NCBI GenBank assembly: GCA_910577735.1
Contig: CAJTOO010000011.1
Coordinates: 97,216-161,215 of the forward strand
DNA: 64,000 nucleotides
Reading direction: 5' to 3'
Source of the DNA: an uncultured Lachnospiraceae bacterium
Lineage (GTDB): Bacteria > Bacillota > Clostridia > Lachnospirales > Lachnospiraceae
A program made the position numbers and the translations under genes. Positions 1-9,922 of the stretch are shown here, piece by piece. The first letter of the stretch is position 1; each line of letters begins with the position of its first letter. The notes under the pieces are model-generated. The model had not been told where the DNA came from, did no database searches, and worked only from the letters and a program-made list of their open reading frames with translations.

Positions 1-1031
1 TCTTCCTTCGCCACACCGCCATTATATTTCAATGCCCGAACCGTAGCCACAAGCACCGCCGCATCCGGCTTAAGCCCCGCCATCCGGCATTTGATGTCAA
101 AAAACTTTTCGGCCCCTAAATCAGCTCCAAATCCGGCCTCTGTGATCACATAATCAGCCATCTTTAATGCTGTTTTCGTAGCCCTTACGGAATTGCATCC
201 ATGAGCAATATTGGCAAAAGGGCCGCCGTGTACCAACGCCGGTGTATGCTCCAGTGTCTGAATCAGGTTGGGCTTCATGGCATCTTTCAGAAGGGCCGCC
301 ATTGCCCCCACTGCCTGTAAGTCATCTGCCGTCACCGGTTCTCCCTGGAAATTATAGGCAACGATAATCTTACCCAATCGCTCTTTTAAATCCTTGATAT
401 CTGTGGCAAGACAAAGTATAGCCATAATTTCCGAGGCTACCGTAATCACAAAATGATCTTCCCGCACCATACCGTCAGTCTTATTGCCAAGGCCAACCAC
501 TACGTTCCGCAGCACCCTGTCATTCATATCCAAACATCTTTTCCAGACAATCTGCCGGGGGTCAATCCCCAGCGCATTTCCCTGTTGTATATGATTATCC
601 AAAAGAGCTGCCAGCAGGTTATTGGCAGAGGTAATGGCATGAAAATCACCGGTAAAATGCAGGTTTAAATCCTCCATGGGCACCACCTGGGCATATCCGC
701 CGCCGGCAGCACCGCCCTTTATGCCAAAGCAGGGTCCAAGAGAAGGCTCTCTTAAAGCAATAACTGCCTTCTTGCCCATCTTGCCAAACGCTTCTCCCAG
801 TCCTACCGTGATGGTGGTCTTACCCTCTCCTGCCGGTGTTGGATTGATGGCTGTCACAAGAATCAGTCTGCCATCCGGCTGATCCTTCACTGCTTCTATG
901 TACTCATCTGAAACCTTTGCCTTATATTTTCCGTAAAGTTCCAGATCATCCGCCTCAATACCGATGCGCTTAGCCACATCAACAATGGGAATAAGTTCAG
1001 CCTCCTGTGCAATCTCAATGTCTGTCTTCAT
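1..1031 (-). CDS. fhs: Formate--tetrahydrofolate ligase, N-terminal part
   Basis: ATP-dependent ligase that makes 10-formyl-THF from formate in the cytoplasm; it feeds purine and one-carbon metabolism and the methyl branch of the Wood-Ljungdahl pathway. The reverse strand begins MKTDIEIAQEA, the usual family start, and the P-loop TPAGEGKTT follows near residue 66. Further family segments include REPSLGPCFG, NLHFTGDFHAI and GGPFANIAHGCNS. About 343 residues of a family length near 556 are visible; the rest lies left of the window. The start at 1031 has a GGCGG ribosome site just upstream. It lies 82 bp behind ftsK on the same strand. Identification is secure. Confidence 0.96.
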   Translation of the reverse strand, partial: MKTDIEIAQEAELIPIVDVAKRIGIEADDLELYGKYKAKVSDEYIEAVKDQPDGRLILVTAINPTPAGEGKTTITVGLGEAFGKMGKKAVIALREPSLGPCFGIKGGAAGGGYAQVVPMEDLNLHFTGDFHAITSANNLLAALLDNHIQQGNALGIDPRQIVWKRCLDMNDRVLRNVVVGLGNKTDGMVREDHFVITVASEIMAILCLATDIKDLKERLGKIIVAYNFQGEPVTADDLQAVGAMAALLKDAMKPNLIQTLEHTPALVHGGPFANIAHGCNSVRATKTALKMADYVITEAGFGADLGAEKFFDIKCRMAGLKPDAAVLVATVRALKYNGGVAKE

Positions 1032-1113
1032 TGCCACATCCGCCTTTCTGTTTTCAATGCCTTCGTGACAGGACAATTGCTGTGTCAACGCGCTTGCCCT
1101 TCTCACGATCTCA

Positions 1114-3870
1114 TCAGTTACCTGTCAGTTGTTCAAATTCTTCCGCACTCATAAGTACTTTACGGGGTTTGGTACCTTCTTCCTCTCCCACAACGCCAGC
1201 CTCACACAATTGATCCATAATCCGTGCGGCCCTGTTAAAACCAATCTTAAAGACACGCTGCAGCATGCCGATGGAAGCTTTATCCTTTTCGATGATAAAT
1301 CTGCCTGCTTCTGCAAAATATTCATCATACGCTGCGCCGCCTTCACCGCCGCCCGGACCAGAAGAAGCGCCCTCACTTCCTATATTTTTAATCTGCTCCT
1401 CAATATCCTCACTGTAAGCCTCGCCCTGCATCTGGTTCTTTAGGAAATCCACCACATCAGATACTTCCTTATCCGACACAAAGGCACCCTGCACCCTGGC
1501 CGGCTTCGGATAGCCCTGGGGATAGAAAAGCATGTCCCCTTTGCCAAGCAGCTTCTCCGCACCTACCATATCCAGAATGGTACGGGAATCCACACCGCTG
1601 GAAACTGCAAAAGCGACCCGGCTTGGCATATTGGCCTTGATCAGACCTGTGATGACGTCCACCGAAGGACGCTGTGTAGCGATGATCAGATGAATCCCGC
1701 AGGCTCTTGCCAGCTGTGCCAGACGACAGATGGATTCTTCCACCTCTCCCGGGGAAACCATCATCAAATCTGCCAGCTCATCTACAATGATCAGAATCTG
1801 CGGCAGCCTCTCAGGCGCTTCCGGATCCCCGGACGCCTGCATACTCTCTACTTTCTTATTATAACCTTTCAGATCACGCACATTAAAGTCAGCAAATTTC
1901 TTATAACGATCTGTCATCTCTGCCACACCCCAGTGCAGTGCAGCAGCAGCCTTTTTCGGATCGGTCACCACCGGGATCAGAAGATGGGGAATCCCATTAT
2001 AGACACTCAGTTCCACCACCTTGGGATCGATCATGATCAATTTCACATCCTCAGGCTTTGCTTTATACAAAATTCCCATGATAATCGTATTGATACAGAC
2101 CGATTTACCGGAACCTGTGGCACCGGCAATCAACATATGCGGCATCTTGGCAATGTCCGTGACAACCGTCTGACCGCCAATATCTTTTCCCACTGCAAAG
2201 GCCAGGTTGGAGGGAAACTGTTTAAATTCCTTAGACTCCACCAGATCCCGGAAAGCAACCGCCATGTTTTCTTTATTGGGTACTTCGATGCCCACCGCGG
2301 CCTTGCCGGGAATGGGCGCCTCGATTCTGATATCCGTAGCTGCCAGATTGAGTTTGATATCATCTGCAAGTCCCACAATCTTACTGACCTTCACACCCTG
2401 TTCCGGCTGCAATTCATAGCGGGTGACAGAAGGTCCCTGACTATAATTGGTCACAGTCACCTTAACGCCGAAATTATCCAGGGTCTGTTCCAGACGCATC
2501 GCTGTCTCTTTCAGTTCCCTGTCAGCATTGCCGCCGTTCTTGTTCTTGCCCTTAACAAGCAGATCGTAAGGCGGAAACTTATATACTTTCTTACCGTCTT
2601 CTTTTCTATGTATCTCAGGTTTCGCCCCGGAACCTGTCCCCGCAGTCACGCCAGAACTGCTTCTCGCCGCTGACGGACGCTCTCTGCCAGATGACGGGGC
2701 CATACGGTTGCCCATCTGTCTTGTATAGGAATCCTGTGGTTTATGAGCCTCATATTCCCTTTCTTCCGCAAATCCAGATTCTGTCTGGGCTGACTGTCCA
2801 TAAATGTGAGGCGCCTCTTCTTCACACCCCTGTGGATAGATTCCGTCCTCATGCGTCTCATTGGCATGTATCTCATCTAATGCGTCCGATTCATGCTCAA
2901 TATAGTGATAAGAATGGGACTCCCGCATTGACGTTCTCTCTTCGGGCTCCTGATATTCCTCCTCTTCCATTGTATTGAGTGTTATCTCATGGATATCATC
3001 CCTGGTTCTTTCAAAGTTCTGTTTCTCACGATCTTTATCCAGCGCCGTATCAATCATGACACCCGATACTTTCTTGTCCATCCGAAGAAGTTTTTCGTTT
3101 TCTTTTTCTTCCTCACGTATTCTCCGGCGTTCTTCTTCTTTGGCCCGCTTTTCTTCCTGTGCCTCTCTTCTCTCCCTGGCCCGTTCCCGCCGATAAGCGG
3201 CGTCCTCCACAGAGCGTTCATAGACCCGGCGTCCCTGTTTGGCCACACCGCCGATAAAGGATTTCTCTGTAACCACCACAAGGCAGATAATAGCCAGGAC
3301 CAAAATAGCCAGAACTGTACCAACTATTCCTAAGAACTTACAGGATAGATAGGCTAAAGAGCCGGCCAGGATCCCACCGCCATTGTGGTGTTCACTGCAT
3401 CGCTTGTAAATCTCCTGAAACTGATAACTCTCAGCCAGCGCAGGGTTTGCACTGAAAAATTCGCATATCATGCTGACCAGCATAAACAGGCCAATGCCTG
3501 CAACCAGTTTTCTGGTGGCAATGTGATTCCCCACATTGGACATGCCAAACGCAATCATGAGAAAGATAATGACCGGCGCAATATAAGCCATCAGGCCAAA
3601 AATACCGAACATTACATCCCTCACCGCATTGCCGGCTTTCCCCACAATACCGAAATTACACAAAAATAAGATAAGGGCAAGAGCTGCAAATACAATCAGC
3701 AGAATCTCATTACGGATTGCCAGATCCATGGGCTGTGTCTGTTTTTTCCTGGCAGATGCAGTATTTTTGCCTGCCTGTGTACGTCCGGAACTGGTTCTGG
3801 CACTGCCTCTGCCGGTAGTATTGGTTGTTTTTTTCTTCGCAGTCGACTGTCTGTTCCCCTGCCCTGCCAT
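1114..3870 (-). CDS. ftsK: FtsK/SpoIIIE family DNA translocase
   Basis: Hexameric, membrane-anchored ATP-driven pump that moves chromosomal DNA through the division septum, and in spore formers into the forespore. The 918 residues start with a basic Ser/Thr-rich tail. About four membrane helices lie between residues 50 and 200, followed by a long charged linker to about residue 440. The motor domain has Walker A GATGSGKS near 583 and Walker B ILIIVDELAD near 693. A C-terminal winged-helix gamma domain (about 855-918) is where the family reads orienting DNA sequences. The start at 3870 has GGGAGG upstream. Sequence alone does not separate SpoIIIE from FtsK; only one such gene is visible here. 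Confidence 0.95.
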   Translation of the reverse strand: MAGQGNRQSTAKKKTTNTTGRGSARTSSGRTQAGKNTASARKKQTQPMDLAIRNEILLIVFAALALILFLCNFGIVGKAGNAVRDVMFGIFGLMAYIAPVIIFLMIAFGMSNVGNHIATRKLVAGIGLFMLVSMICEFFSANPALAESYQFQEIYKRCSEHHNGGGILAGSLAYLSCKFLGIVGTVLAILVLAIICLVVVTEKSFIGGVAKQGRRVYERSVEDAAYRRERARERREAQEEKRAKEEERRRIREEEKENEKLLRMDKKVSGVMIDTALDKDREKQNFERTRDDIHEITLNTMEEEEYQEPEERTSMRESHSYHYIEHESDALDEIHANETHEDGIYPQGCEEEAPHIYGQSAQTESGFAEEREYEAHKPQDSYTRQMGNRMAPSSGRERPSAARSSSGVTAGTGSGAKPEIHRKEDGKKVYKFPPYDLLVKGKNKNGGNADRELKETAMRLEQTLDNFGVKVTVTNYSQGPSVTRYELQPEQGVKVSKIVGLADDIKLNLAATDIRIEAPIPGKAAVGIEVPNKENMAVAFRDLVESKEFKQFPSNLAFAVGKDIGGQTVVTDIAKMPHMLIAGATGSGKSVCINTIIMGILYKAKPEDVKLIMIDPKVVELSVYNGIPHLLIPVVTDPKKAAAALHWGVAEMTDRYKKFADFNVRDLKGYNKKVESMQASGDPEAPERLPQILIIVDELADLMMVSPGEVEESICRLAQLARACGIHLIIATQRPSVDVITGLIKANMPSRVAFAVSSGVDSRTILDMVGAEKLLGKGDMLFYPQGYPKPARVQGAFVSDKEVSDVVDFLKNQMQGEAYSEDIEEQIKNIGSEGASSGPGGGEGGAAYDEYFAEAGRFIIEKDKASIGMLQRVFKIGFNRAARIMDQLCEAGVVGEEEGTKPRKVLMSAEEFEQLTGN

Positions 3871-3956
3871 GATATAATGCCTCCCTTAGCGTTGGTTAAT
3901 GTTTTTCTCACGCTAACCCATCTTAGTATAGCATTTTCATTTTGTCTTGTCATCCC

Positions 3957-4721
3957 TTATTTTGTGTCTGCCTTTTTCTTCCCTACCATATCATGGAGCA
4001 TGGCTATGGCGTCACGGATTCCTCCCACTTCACAGATGATTCCTTCTTCCACTGCCTCCCTGCCGACCAGTACCGTTCCAACATCCTTGGTCAGCATTCC
4101 TGTTTCCATCATCAATTCTTCCAGACGTGGTTTCGCTATCTTACAGTGTCCGCACACAAATCCCGTAATACGGTTCTGAATCTGCTTGAAATAATCAAAC
4201 GTCTGCTGCACGCCAATCACCATGCCGCTCAACCGCACCGGATGAATGACCATCGTTCCTGTTGGCACAATATAAGAATAATCTGTACTCACGGCAATGG
4301 GCACACCAATGGAATGGCTCCCGCCAAGGACAAGAGATACCGTTGGTTTACTGATCGAAGCAATCATTTCTGCGATGGCAAGTCCTGCCTCCACATCACC
4401 GCCCATGGTATTTAATAAAATCAAAACACCGTCAATCTCTTCGCTGTCCTCAATCGCTGCAAGCTGCGGCAGAATATGCTCATATTTGGTGGTCTTAGAG
4501 GAGCTTCCCAGATTATCGTGTCCCTCTATTTCTCCGATGATGGTAATCAGGTGAATCTTATGATGATCTTTATTTTCATCTAAGGTCACCTGTCCCACGT
4601 TCTCTATCCGTTCGTCCTTATGCTTCTCCTTATCTCGTTTTTCTTCCGGATTCTTTTCTCTGTCCCTGTCATCGTTTCCTTTTCTGTGACAGTCTTTTCC
4701 TTTATGATTGTTATTTCCCAT
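3957..4721 (-). CDS. tepA: ClpP-family serine protease, TepA type
   Basis: Member of the ClpP/crotonase fold, close to the Bacillus TepA translocation-enhancing protease. The first 45 residues are very hydrophilic (His, Lys, Asp, Glu) and unlike ClpP. The core then shows a Gly-Gly-Asp turn (NTMGGDVEAG), a nucleophile-elbow-like GGSHSIGVP with the likely catalytic Ser near residue 134, and the His-containing MVIHPVRLSG segment. Length is 254 residues against about 195 for ClpP, because of the extended N-terminus. It lies between ftsK and a membrane protein on the same strand and is preceded by a clear terminator, so it probably has its own promoter. The substrate is unknown. Confidence 0.82.
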   Translation of the reverse strand: MGNNNHKGKDCHRKGNDDRDREKNPEEKRDKEKHKDERIENVGQVTLDENKDHHKIHLITIIGEIEGHDNLGSSSKTTKYEHILPQLAAIEDSEEIDGVLILLNTMGGDVEAGLAIAEMIASISKPTVSLVLGGSHSIGVPIAVSTDYSYIVPTGTMVIHPVRLSGMVIGVQQTFDYFKQIQNRITGFVCGHCKIAKPRLEELMMETGMLTKDVGTVLVGREAVEEGIICEVGGIRDAIAMLHDMVGKKKADTK

Positions 4722-4738
4722 GCTGTCCCTCCATTATT

Positions 4739-4765
4739 AAAAAAGAGAACCACCAAGTGATTCTC
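4739..4765 (-). terminator. Intrinsic terminator of the 4813-6297 gene
   Basis: Read on the minus strand, a 9-bp stem with one G-U pair (arms 4757-4765 and 4745-4753) and a 3-nt loop is followed at once by six T residues. It lies between the membrane-protein gene and tepA. Confidence 0.85.
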
Positions 4766-4812
4766 TCATAGTCTTCCTCTATACAATGAAAAATATACAT
4801 ATACATGAAGTT

Positions 4813-6297
4813 CTAAATATCAAAATCGTCCGTCTCATCCACCTCTATGTCAAACTTCATATCTTCCTGTGCCACCGGATACTCATAATCCATCTCCCGC
4901 CTCACATGTTTTTTGGGAAGCGGCAGCGGATTCTCGATGAACCGCGGTTTCTCCGTCTCTTCTATCTGTGCCTGCGCCGCCGCGTTGATTTCCTCAATCT
5001 TCGCCTGCACCACCCGGGCGCTGCCGCCCATAATACAGTTCTGCAGACCAAGCCCTGCCAGCACACACCAGATAAACAGGGAAATGGTTCCATAGGGGAG
5101 CACGCCATATCCTGTCATCGGCGTCGGTGCCGTACAGACACACAGAAGAATCCACAACGTATAATTCTGCTCTTTTCCACTTCTCTGAAATTCAAAAACT
5201 AAAAAGGAGGCCGCCATAATCAGCAGTATATTAACCGGGAAATCCTTCATAAACTGCTCCATGCAGGCAAGTATGCCGCCCCAAGATTTACTCAGGTAAA
5301 AGTTCCCCCATGCTGAGAGTTCCGCCATGTATTCTGTGCCATAACAGAGCGCATCTACCAGAAAGGCTGCAAAAAAGGTCAGGACACAGAAAATCTCCGC
5401 CACTCCGAAAACCAGAATATTCTGTCCCACATGAATCGGCGGCAGCTCCTCATCTTCTTCCTTTTTCCCTGTAAAAATCCCTGTCAGGAAGAAAAGCAGC
5501 GTAACCGACCTGATATCCAGATAAATCAGCAGACCAAGCACAATTCCCAGAAGCATGAAAACCCACACCGCAAAACTCTTAACATAATCATTGCGGCAAT
5601 AATTCTTTACAACGCTCACAATCAGATACATGCCCAGAAGGTAAAACAAAAAATAGAAACATTCGGGATCTATCACGCCGATCCGGCTCACATATGCACT
5701 GGAAAAAGCCAGATATATGAGCGCCACACAGGCCGGCAGTCTGCCTGCGGACTTCCGGATCACAAGATAACCCAGGACAAGAGATATAATCTGGAGGACA
5801 GCCTGCAGGAACATGGCTGATAGTATTTTATTTCCTAAAAAGGACATAACGGCAGACAGACAGGCCACATACAGATATCCTATGCCATGTGTCATAGGTG
5901 TAATCATCTCACCTGCCCGGACAATAGCCATCTCAAAATATTCCGTTTCCAAAGATTCCTGGAAAGAATAATCAAGGGTAGAAACCAAAGCTGCACGTAG
6001 TCGATACAGTGTGCCAAATACAAAACAACTTGCCACCACAAATGCCTCAAACATTGCCAGCGTATGTGTCTGTATGTTGTATTTTGTACGGATTTTACAA
6101 GAAACCACCCGAAGCAGTATATAGATACCCATAAGCACTGGAAATACCAAAAATATGCTCACTACGAATACCGGGACAAAAGAACTCGTCCCGGTATAAA
6201 GCATAAACCATCGGCTTGCAAATGTCAGCATCATCACACAAAGCCCTGCGTAAAGTACCCACAGCACATAGCTAAACCACGTTTTACGGTAAGTCAT
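4813..6297 (-). CDS. Polytopic membrane protein, GT-C glycosyltransferase-like
   Basis: A 494-residue protein with about ten to twelve hydrophobic segments between residues 8 and 420. An acidic cytoplasmic tail of about 70 residues follows, carrying the segment ENPLPLPKKHV and ending DETDDFDI. The arrangement (a short luminal segment after the first helices, then repeated helix pairs) resembles GT-C membrane glycosyltransferases that use lipid-linked sugars. I see no decisive catalytic DxD or DE motif, so this assignment is inference. The charged tail looks like a family signature of Clostridia membrane proteins. It is followed by its own terminator and lies 15 bp downstream of metY. Confidence 0.6.
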   Translation of the reverse strand: MTYRKTWFSYVLWVLYAGLCVMMLTFASRWFMLYTGTSSFVPVFVVSIFLVFPVLMGIYILLRVVSCKIRTKYNIQTHTLAMFEAFVVASCFVFGTLYRLRAALVSTLDYSFQESLETEYFEMAIVRAGEMITPMTHGIGYLYVACLSAVMSFLGNKILSAMFLQAVLQIISLVLGYLVIRKSAGRLPACVALIYLAFSSAYVSRIGVIDPECFYFLFYLLGMYLIVSVVKNYCRNDYVKSFAVWVFMLLGIVLGLLIYLDIRSVTLLFFLTGIFTGKKEEDEELPPIHVGQNILVFGVAEIFCVLTFFAAFLVDALCYGTEYMAELSAWGNFYLSKSWGGILACMEQFMKDFPVNILLIMAASFLVFEFQRSGKEQNYTLWILLCVCTAPTPMTGYGVLPYGTISLFIWCVLAGLGLQNCIMGGSARVVQAKIEEINAAAQAQIEETEKPRFIENPLPLPKKHVRREMDYEYPVAQEDMKFDIEVDETDDFDI

Positions 6298-6312
6298 ATC
6301 TTACATCCTTTT

Positions 6313-7587
6313 CTAATCGATGTTCGCAAGTGCCTGTTCAAGATCTCCGATAATGTCGTCGATATGTTCAATTCCCACAGAAAGACGAATCAGATCAGGG
6401 GCAACACCAGCCTCTTTTAACTGCGCATCATTCATCTGTCTGTGTGTATGACTGGCCGGATGCAGCACACTGGTCCTGGCATCTGCCACATGGGTCACAA
6501 TAGCTGCCAGCTTCAACTGATCCATCATCTTTGCTGCGGCCTCTCTGCCGCCCTTTAGGCCAAATGAAATCACACCGCAGCTACCCTTTGGCATATATTT
6601 CTGTGCCAGTTCATAATATCGGTTCCCCGGCAGTCCAGGATAATTTACCCAAGCCACTTTCTCGTGTTTTTCCAGATATTCGGCACATTTCAATGCGTTA
6701 TCACAATGCCGCTCCACCCGAAGAGGCAGTGTTTCCAATCCTATATTTAACAGAAATGCATTCTGCGGAGACTGAATAGACCCCAGATCCCGCATCAACT
6801 GGCTGGTGGCCTTGGTGATATAGGCTGCTTTGCCAAATTTCTCTGTATAAGTAATTCCATGATAAGAGGCATCCGGTGTACACAGTCCCGGGAATTTATC
6901 CGGATATGCCGCCCAGTCAAAATTACCGGAATCTACGATGCATCCGCCCACAGATGTGGCATGTCCATCCATATATTTGGTGGTGGAATGGGTCACAATA
7001 TCCGCTCCCCACACAAAGGGATTACAGTTGATTGGGGTGGCAAACGTATTATCTATGATAAGAGGCACCTGATGTTTATGGGCCAGTCCGGCAAATTTCT
7101 CGATATCTAATACAACAAGCGCCGGATTGGCGATGGTCTCCCCAAACACACATTTCGTATTTTCCTGAAATGCCCTCTCCAGCTCTTCTTCTGATGCATC
7201 CGGATCTACTACCGTGCACGCAATCCCCATCTTTTTCATGGTACAGGTCAAAAGATTAAATGTACCGCCATAGACTGTAGAAGACATCACCACATGATCA
7301 CCGGCCTCACAGATATTGAACACTGCATAGTAATTGGCCGCCTGTCCGGAAGATGTGAGCATGGCTGCCACACCGCCTTCCAGTTCACAAATCTTCTGTG
7401 CCACACAATCATTGGTGGGATTCTGCAATCTGGTATAAAAATATCCATTCTCCTCCAAGTCAAAAAGACGTCCCATCTGTTCAGAACTTTCATATTTAAA
7501 AGTTGTGCTCTGATAAATCGGCAGCACCCGCGGCTCACCGTTTGCAGGCTTCCAACCGGACTGTATACAGATTGTTTCCTTTTTCAT
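6313..7587 (-). CDS. metY: O-acetylhomoserine sulfhydrylase
   Basis: PLP enzyme of the Cys/Met metabolism family that makes homocysteine from O-acetylhomoserine and sulfide in the cytoplasm. The protein opens KKETICIQSGWKP. The PLP lysine lies in HSTTKYMDGHAT near residue 203, with the family segments LTSSGQAANYYA and DNTFATPINCNPF. Length of about 424 residues fits MetY (around 430) rather than the shorter MetB/MetC. The ATG at 7587 is preferred over one 21 bp upstream because GGAGG sits 6 bp ahead of it. It follows yebC by 64 bp. No S-box or other methionine riboswitch is visible upstream. Confidence 0.93.
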   Translation of the reverse strand: MKKETICIQSGWKPANGEPRVLPIYQSTTFKYESSEQMGRLFDLEENGYFYTRLQNPTNDCVAQKICELEGGVAAMLTSSGQAANYYAVFNICEAGDHVVMSSTVYGGTFNLLTCTMKKMGIACTVVDPDASEEELERAFQENTKCVFGETIANPALVVLDIEKFAGLAHKHQVPLIIDNTFATPINCNPFVWGADIVTHSTTKYMDGHATSVGGCIVDSGNFDWAAYPDKFPGLCTPDASYHGITYTEKFGKAAYITKATSQLMRDLGSIQSPQNAFLLNIGLETLPLRVERHCDNALKCAEYLEKHEKVAWVNYPGLPGNRYYELAQKYMPKGSCGVISFGLKGGREAAAKMMDQLKLAAIVTHVADARTSVLHPASHTHRQMNDAQLKEAGVAPDLIRLSVGIEHIDDIIGDLEQALANID

Positions 7588-7651
7588 CCTAAACCTCCAT
7601 AATGCCATGTTGCCGCATTTTCAACCAGCACATGATACCTTCTTCTTAATA

Positions 7652-8380
7652 CTATTCATCCCAGTTATGATATACTGCCTGCACATCGTCATCCCCATCC
7701 AACAGATCCAGTGTGCGCTGTAGATTCTTGATGGCTGTCTCATCCGTCAATTCCACCCAGTTCTGGGGAATCATGGTCACTTCTGAGGATATCGGCGTAA
7801 TCCCCGCTTCCTGCAAGGCAGCATCCACTTCGCTCCACTGATCGGGATCTGTATAAATCTCATAGCTGTCCTCTTCTTCCTGGAAATCTTCCGCCCCGGC
7901 ATCCAGCGCCGTCATCATAAGGTCATCCGCTTCCATATCACATTCTTCTTTATCAATGATGATAAGCCCCTTCTTATCAAACATAAAGGAGACACAGCCC
8001 TGGGTACCGATACTGCCCTGTCCCTTGGTAAAAGCGCTTCTAACATTAGCTGCTGTTCGATTTGTATTATCCGTCAGGGCATCCACGATAATGGCAATCC
8101 CATTGGGTCCATAGCCCTCATATGTAACATATTTATAGTTTACGTTCCCGCCCTCGCCGGCTGCTTTCTTGATACCTCTGTCAATAGTATCATTTGGCAT
8201 ATTATTGGCTTTCGCTTTTGCGATTACCTGCGCCAGCTTGAAGTTATTGGCCGGATCCGGTCCGCCCTCCTTTACAGCTACTGCAATCTCCCTGCCGATG
8301 ATGGTGAAGATTTTCCCCTTCGCCGCATCGTTTTTCTCTTTCTTATGTTTGATATTTGCAAATTTTGAATGTCCTGACAT
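7652..8380 (-). CDS. yebC: YebC/PmpR (TACO1) family protein
   Basis: Conserved three-domain cytoplasmic protein. The family was long called transcriptional regulators, and members are now also linked to translation of difficult, for example proline-rich, sequences. The N-terminus MSGHSKFANIKHKK is diagnostic, followed by AKANNMPNDTIDRGIKKA and YEGYGPNGIAI. The 242-residue length is normal. The start at 8380 has AGAGG upstream. It lies between the CorC-like gene and metY in the same orientation with a short gap, so co-transcription is plausible. Nothing unusual is seen. Confidence 0.95.
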   Translation of the reverse strand: MSGHSKFANIKHKKEKNDAAKGKIFTIIGREIAVAVKEGGPDPANNFKLAQVIAKAKANNMPNDTIDRGIKKAAGEGGNVNYKYVTYEGYGPNGIAIIVDALTDNTNRTAANVRSAFTKGQGSIGTQGCVSFMFDKKGLIIIDKEECDMEADDLMMTALDAGAEDFQEEEDSYEIYTDPDQWSEVDAALQEAGITPISSEVTMIPQNWVELTDETAIKNLQRTLDLLDGDDDVQAVYHNWDE

Positions 8381-8418
8381 ATATCCTCTACCGTCCTTTC
8401 TTTCGATTCCCTATCATA

Positions 8419-9840
8419 TCATTTTTTCTTCTTTTGTTCAACCTCAGCCTTCCCGGCCAAAAGAGGTTCTTCCACTTCCTTCCTGGCAAGTACACTCTGA
8501 ATCATATGCTCTTTTACTTCCAAGATGCGGAAGGTATAACCCTCATATGTGAACTCAAAATCCTCTCCCTCCTCAGGAATATGTTCTAATCTTGAGATAA
8601 CAAAGCCATTCACCGTATCAAACGGCTCATCCTCGAAACTGATCTGCAGCCGCTCTTCCAGTTCCTCTAACGGCATCATCCCCTGTATCACATACTTGTC
8701 CGTGCCGCTCTCCTTGATATAAGTAGCATCCACATCATACTCGTCCTGGATATTACCCACAATCTCCTCTAAGATATCTTCAAGCGCCACAAGCCCTGCG
8801 GTCTGTCCATACTCATCTATGACAATGACCATCTGGATTTTTTCTTTCTGCATGACCTGGAATAAATCATTGATCTTTCGCTTCTCGGTAATAAAGCGGG
8901 GCTCCCTGAGAAGGCCCCTGATCTTGCCAATGGGTCTGTTCTTCATCTTCTCATTCATCTGCATACGCATCACATCTTTCAGATGGAGAATACCCACAAT
9001 GTGGTCAATGGTTCCGTCATAGACAGGGAACCGGCTGTTGTGTGCTTCCACAATGAAAGCCGCCGCCTCCTGCAGGGTCATGGTACAATCCATACCGATC
9101 AGGTTATTCCGGTTGATCATGATGTCCTTGGCTTCTTTGTCGCCATACTCGAAGATATTATTGATCATCTCCGCTTCATTTGCATGCAGAATACCCTGCT
9201 CATGGCCCACATTGACCATGGAGAGAATCTCTTCTTCTGTCACATCCTCCCTGTCATCCGCATCCCGCACCCCCAGAAGATGCAGAAGCGCCCTGGCGCT
9301 TACAGACACAAGCGCACAAAAAGGAGCCACAATCCGCACATAATAATAAAAGGGCGTTATCAGTAAGGCAATCCATATATCGGGGTGCTTTGATGCCGCT
9401 TTTTTCGGTACCATCACACCGATGGTCATGATTATGTATAAGAGAAAGACCGTCGCCGCCACAGCCGTTATCCCTGCAAGCAGCTGACTCTGCCAGGTAA
9501 GCAGTCCTGCTATTTTCTCCATCATCTGTCTGGCAATCCAGCTGGTAAAATACCCATTGAGCCGATATAAGATGAATGCTCCAAGCAAAAGATTGATCGT
9601 GACCACACCAAGCTGCGTCGCAGTGGCATACCTTGCATGATGATCCAGCATATAGGTAAGCCTTGCCTGCCGTCTGGGGGAGGGACCTGTCTGGGCTGCT
9701 TCCTCGCCTTCGCCGTTCTCCTCCCTGTCGATTACTTTGCGGTTCTGCATGGCAGAACTAAAGCCGTAAAATACCATTTCCAATATGAGCATAACAAGAA
9801 ACCAAATCATACTGTTACTGCCCGAGGCACCGTCTTCCAT
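8419..9840 (-). CDS. CNNM/CorC (HlyC) family membrane protein with CBS domains
   Basis: Predicted integral membrane protein of the DUF21-CBS-CorC_HlyC architecture, a family tied to magnesium and cobalt homeostasis. Older 'hemolysin' names are misleading. An N-terminal DUF21 region with about four membrane helices spans residues 10-190. A pair of CBS domains follows (about 215-340; DIMINRNNLIGMDC and VDEYGQTAGLVALEDILEEIVG). The C-terminal CorC_HlyC domain (about 360-445; YVIQGMMPLEEL) is followed by a lysine-rich end. The 473 residues fit the family. It sits between mazF and yebC on the same strand. Transported ion and direction cannot be read from sequence. Confidence 0.9.
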   Translation of the reverse strand: MEDGASGSNSMIWFLVMLILEMVFYGFSSAMQNRKVIDREENGEGEEAAQTGPSPRRQARLTYMLDHHARYATATQLGVVTINLLLGAFILYRLNGYFTSWIARQMMEKIAGLLTWQSQLLAGITAVAATVFLLYIIMTIGVMVPKKAASKHPDIWIALLITPFYYYVRIVAPFCALVSVSARALLHLLGVRDADDREDVTEEEILSMVNVGHEQGILHANEAEMINNIFEYGDKEAKDIMINRNNLIGMDCTMTLQEAAAFIVEAHNSRFPVYDGTIDHIVGILHLKDVMRMQMNEKMKNRPIGKIRGLLREPRFITEKRKINDLFQVMQKEKIQMVIVIDEYGQTAGLVALEDILEEIVGNIQDEYDVDATYIKESGTDKYVIQGMMPLEELEERLQISFEDEPFDTVNGFVISRLEHIPEEGEDFEFTYEGYTFRILEVKEHMIQSVLARKEVEEPLLAGKAEVEQKKKK

Positions 9841-9922
9841 AAAATGTTATTCCCTCTTTCTTCATAAATACTTTTCCTATAAATATAGCAAGGATTATCA
9901 TGTGTGTCAAATACCAGCCATC

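Noticed and set aside
1690..2673. 327-codon open frame on the plus strand
   Set aside because: Lies wholly antisense to ftsK, has no ribosome site or family features, and is a shadow of a strongly biased coding sequence.
7588..7651. Methionine/SAM riboswitch ahead of metY
   Set aside because: The 64-bp gap cannot hold one and no fitting stems are seen.
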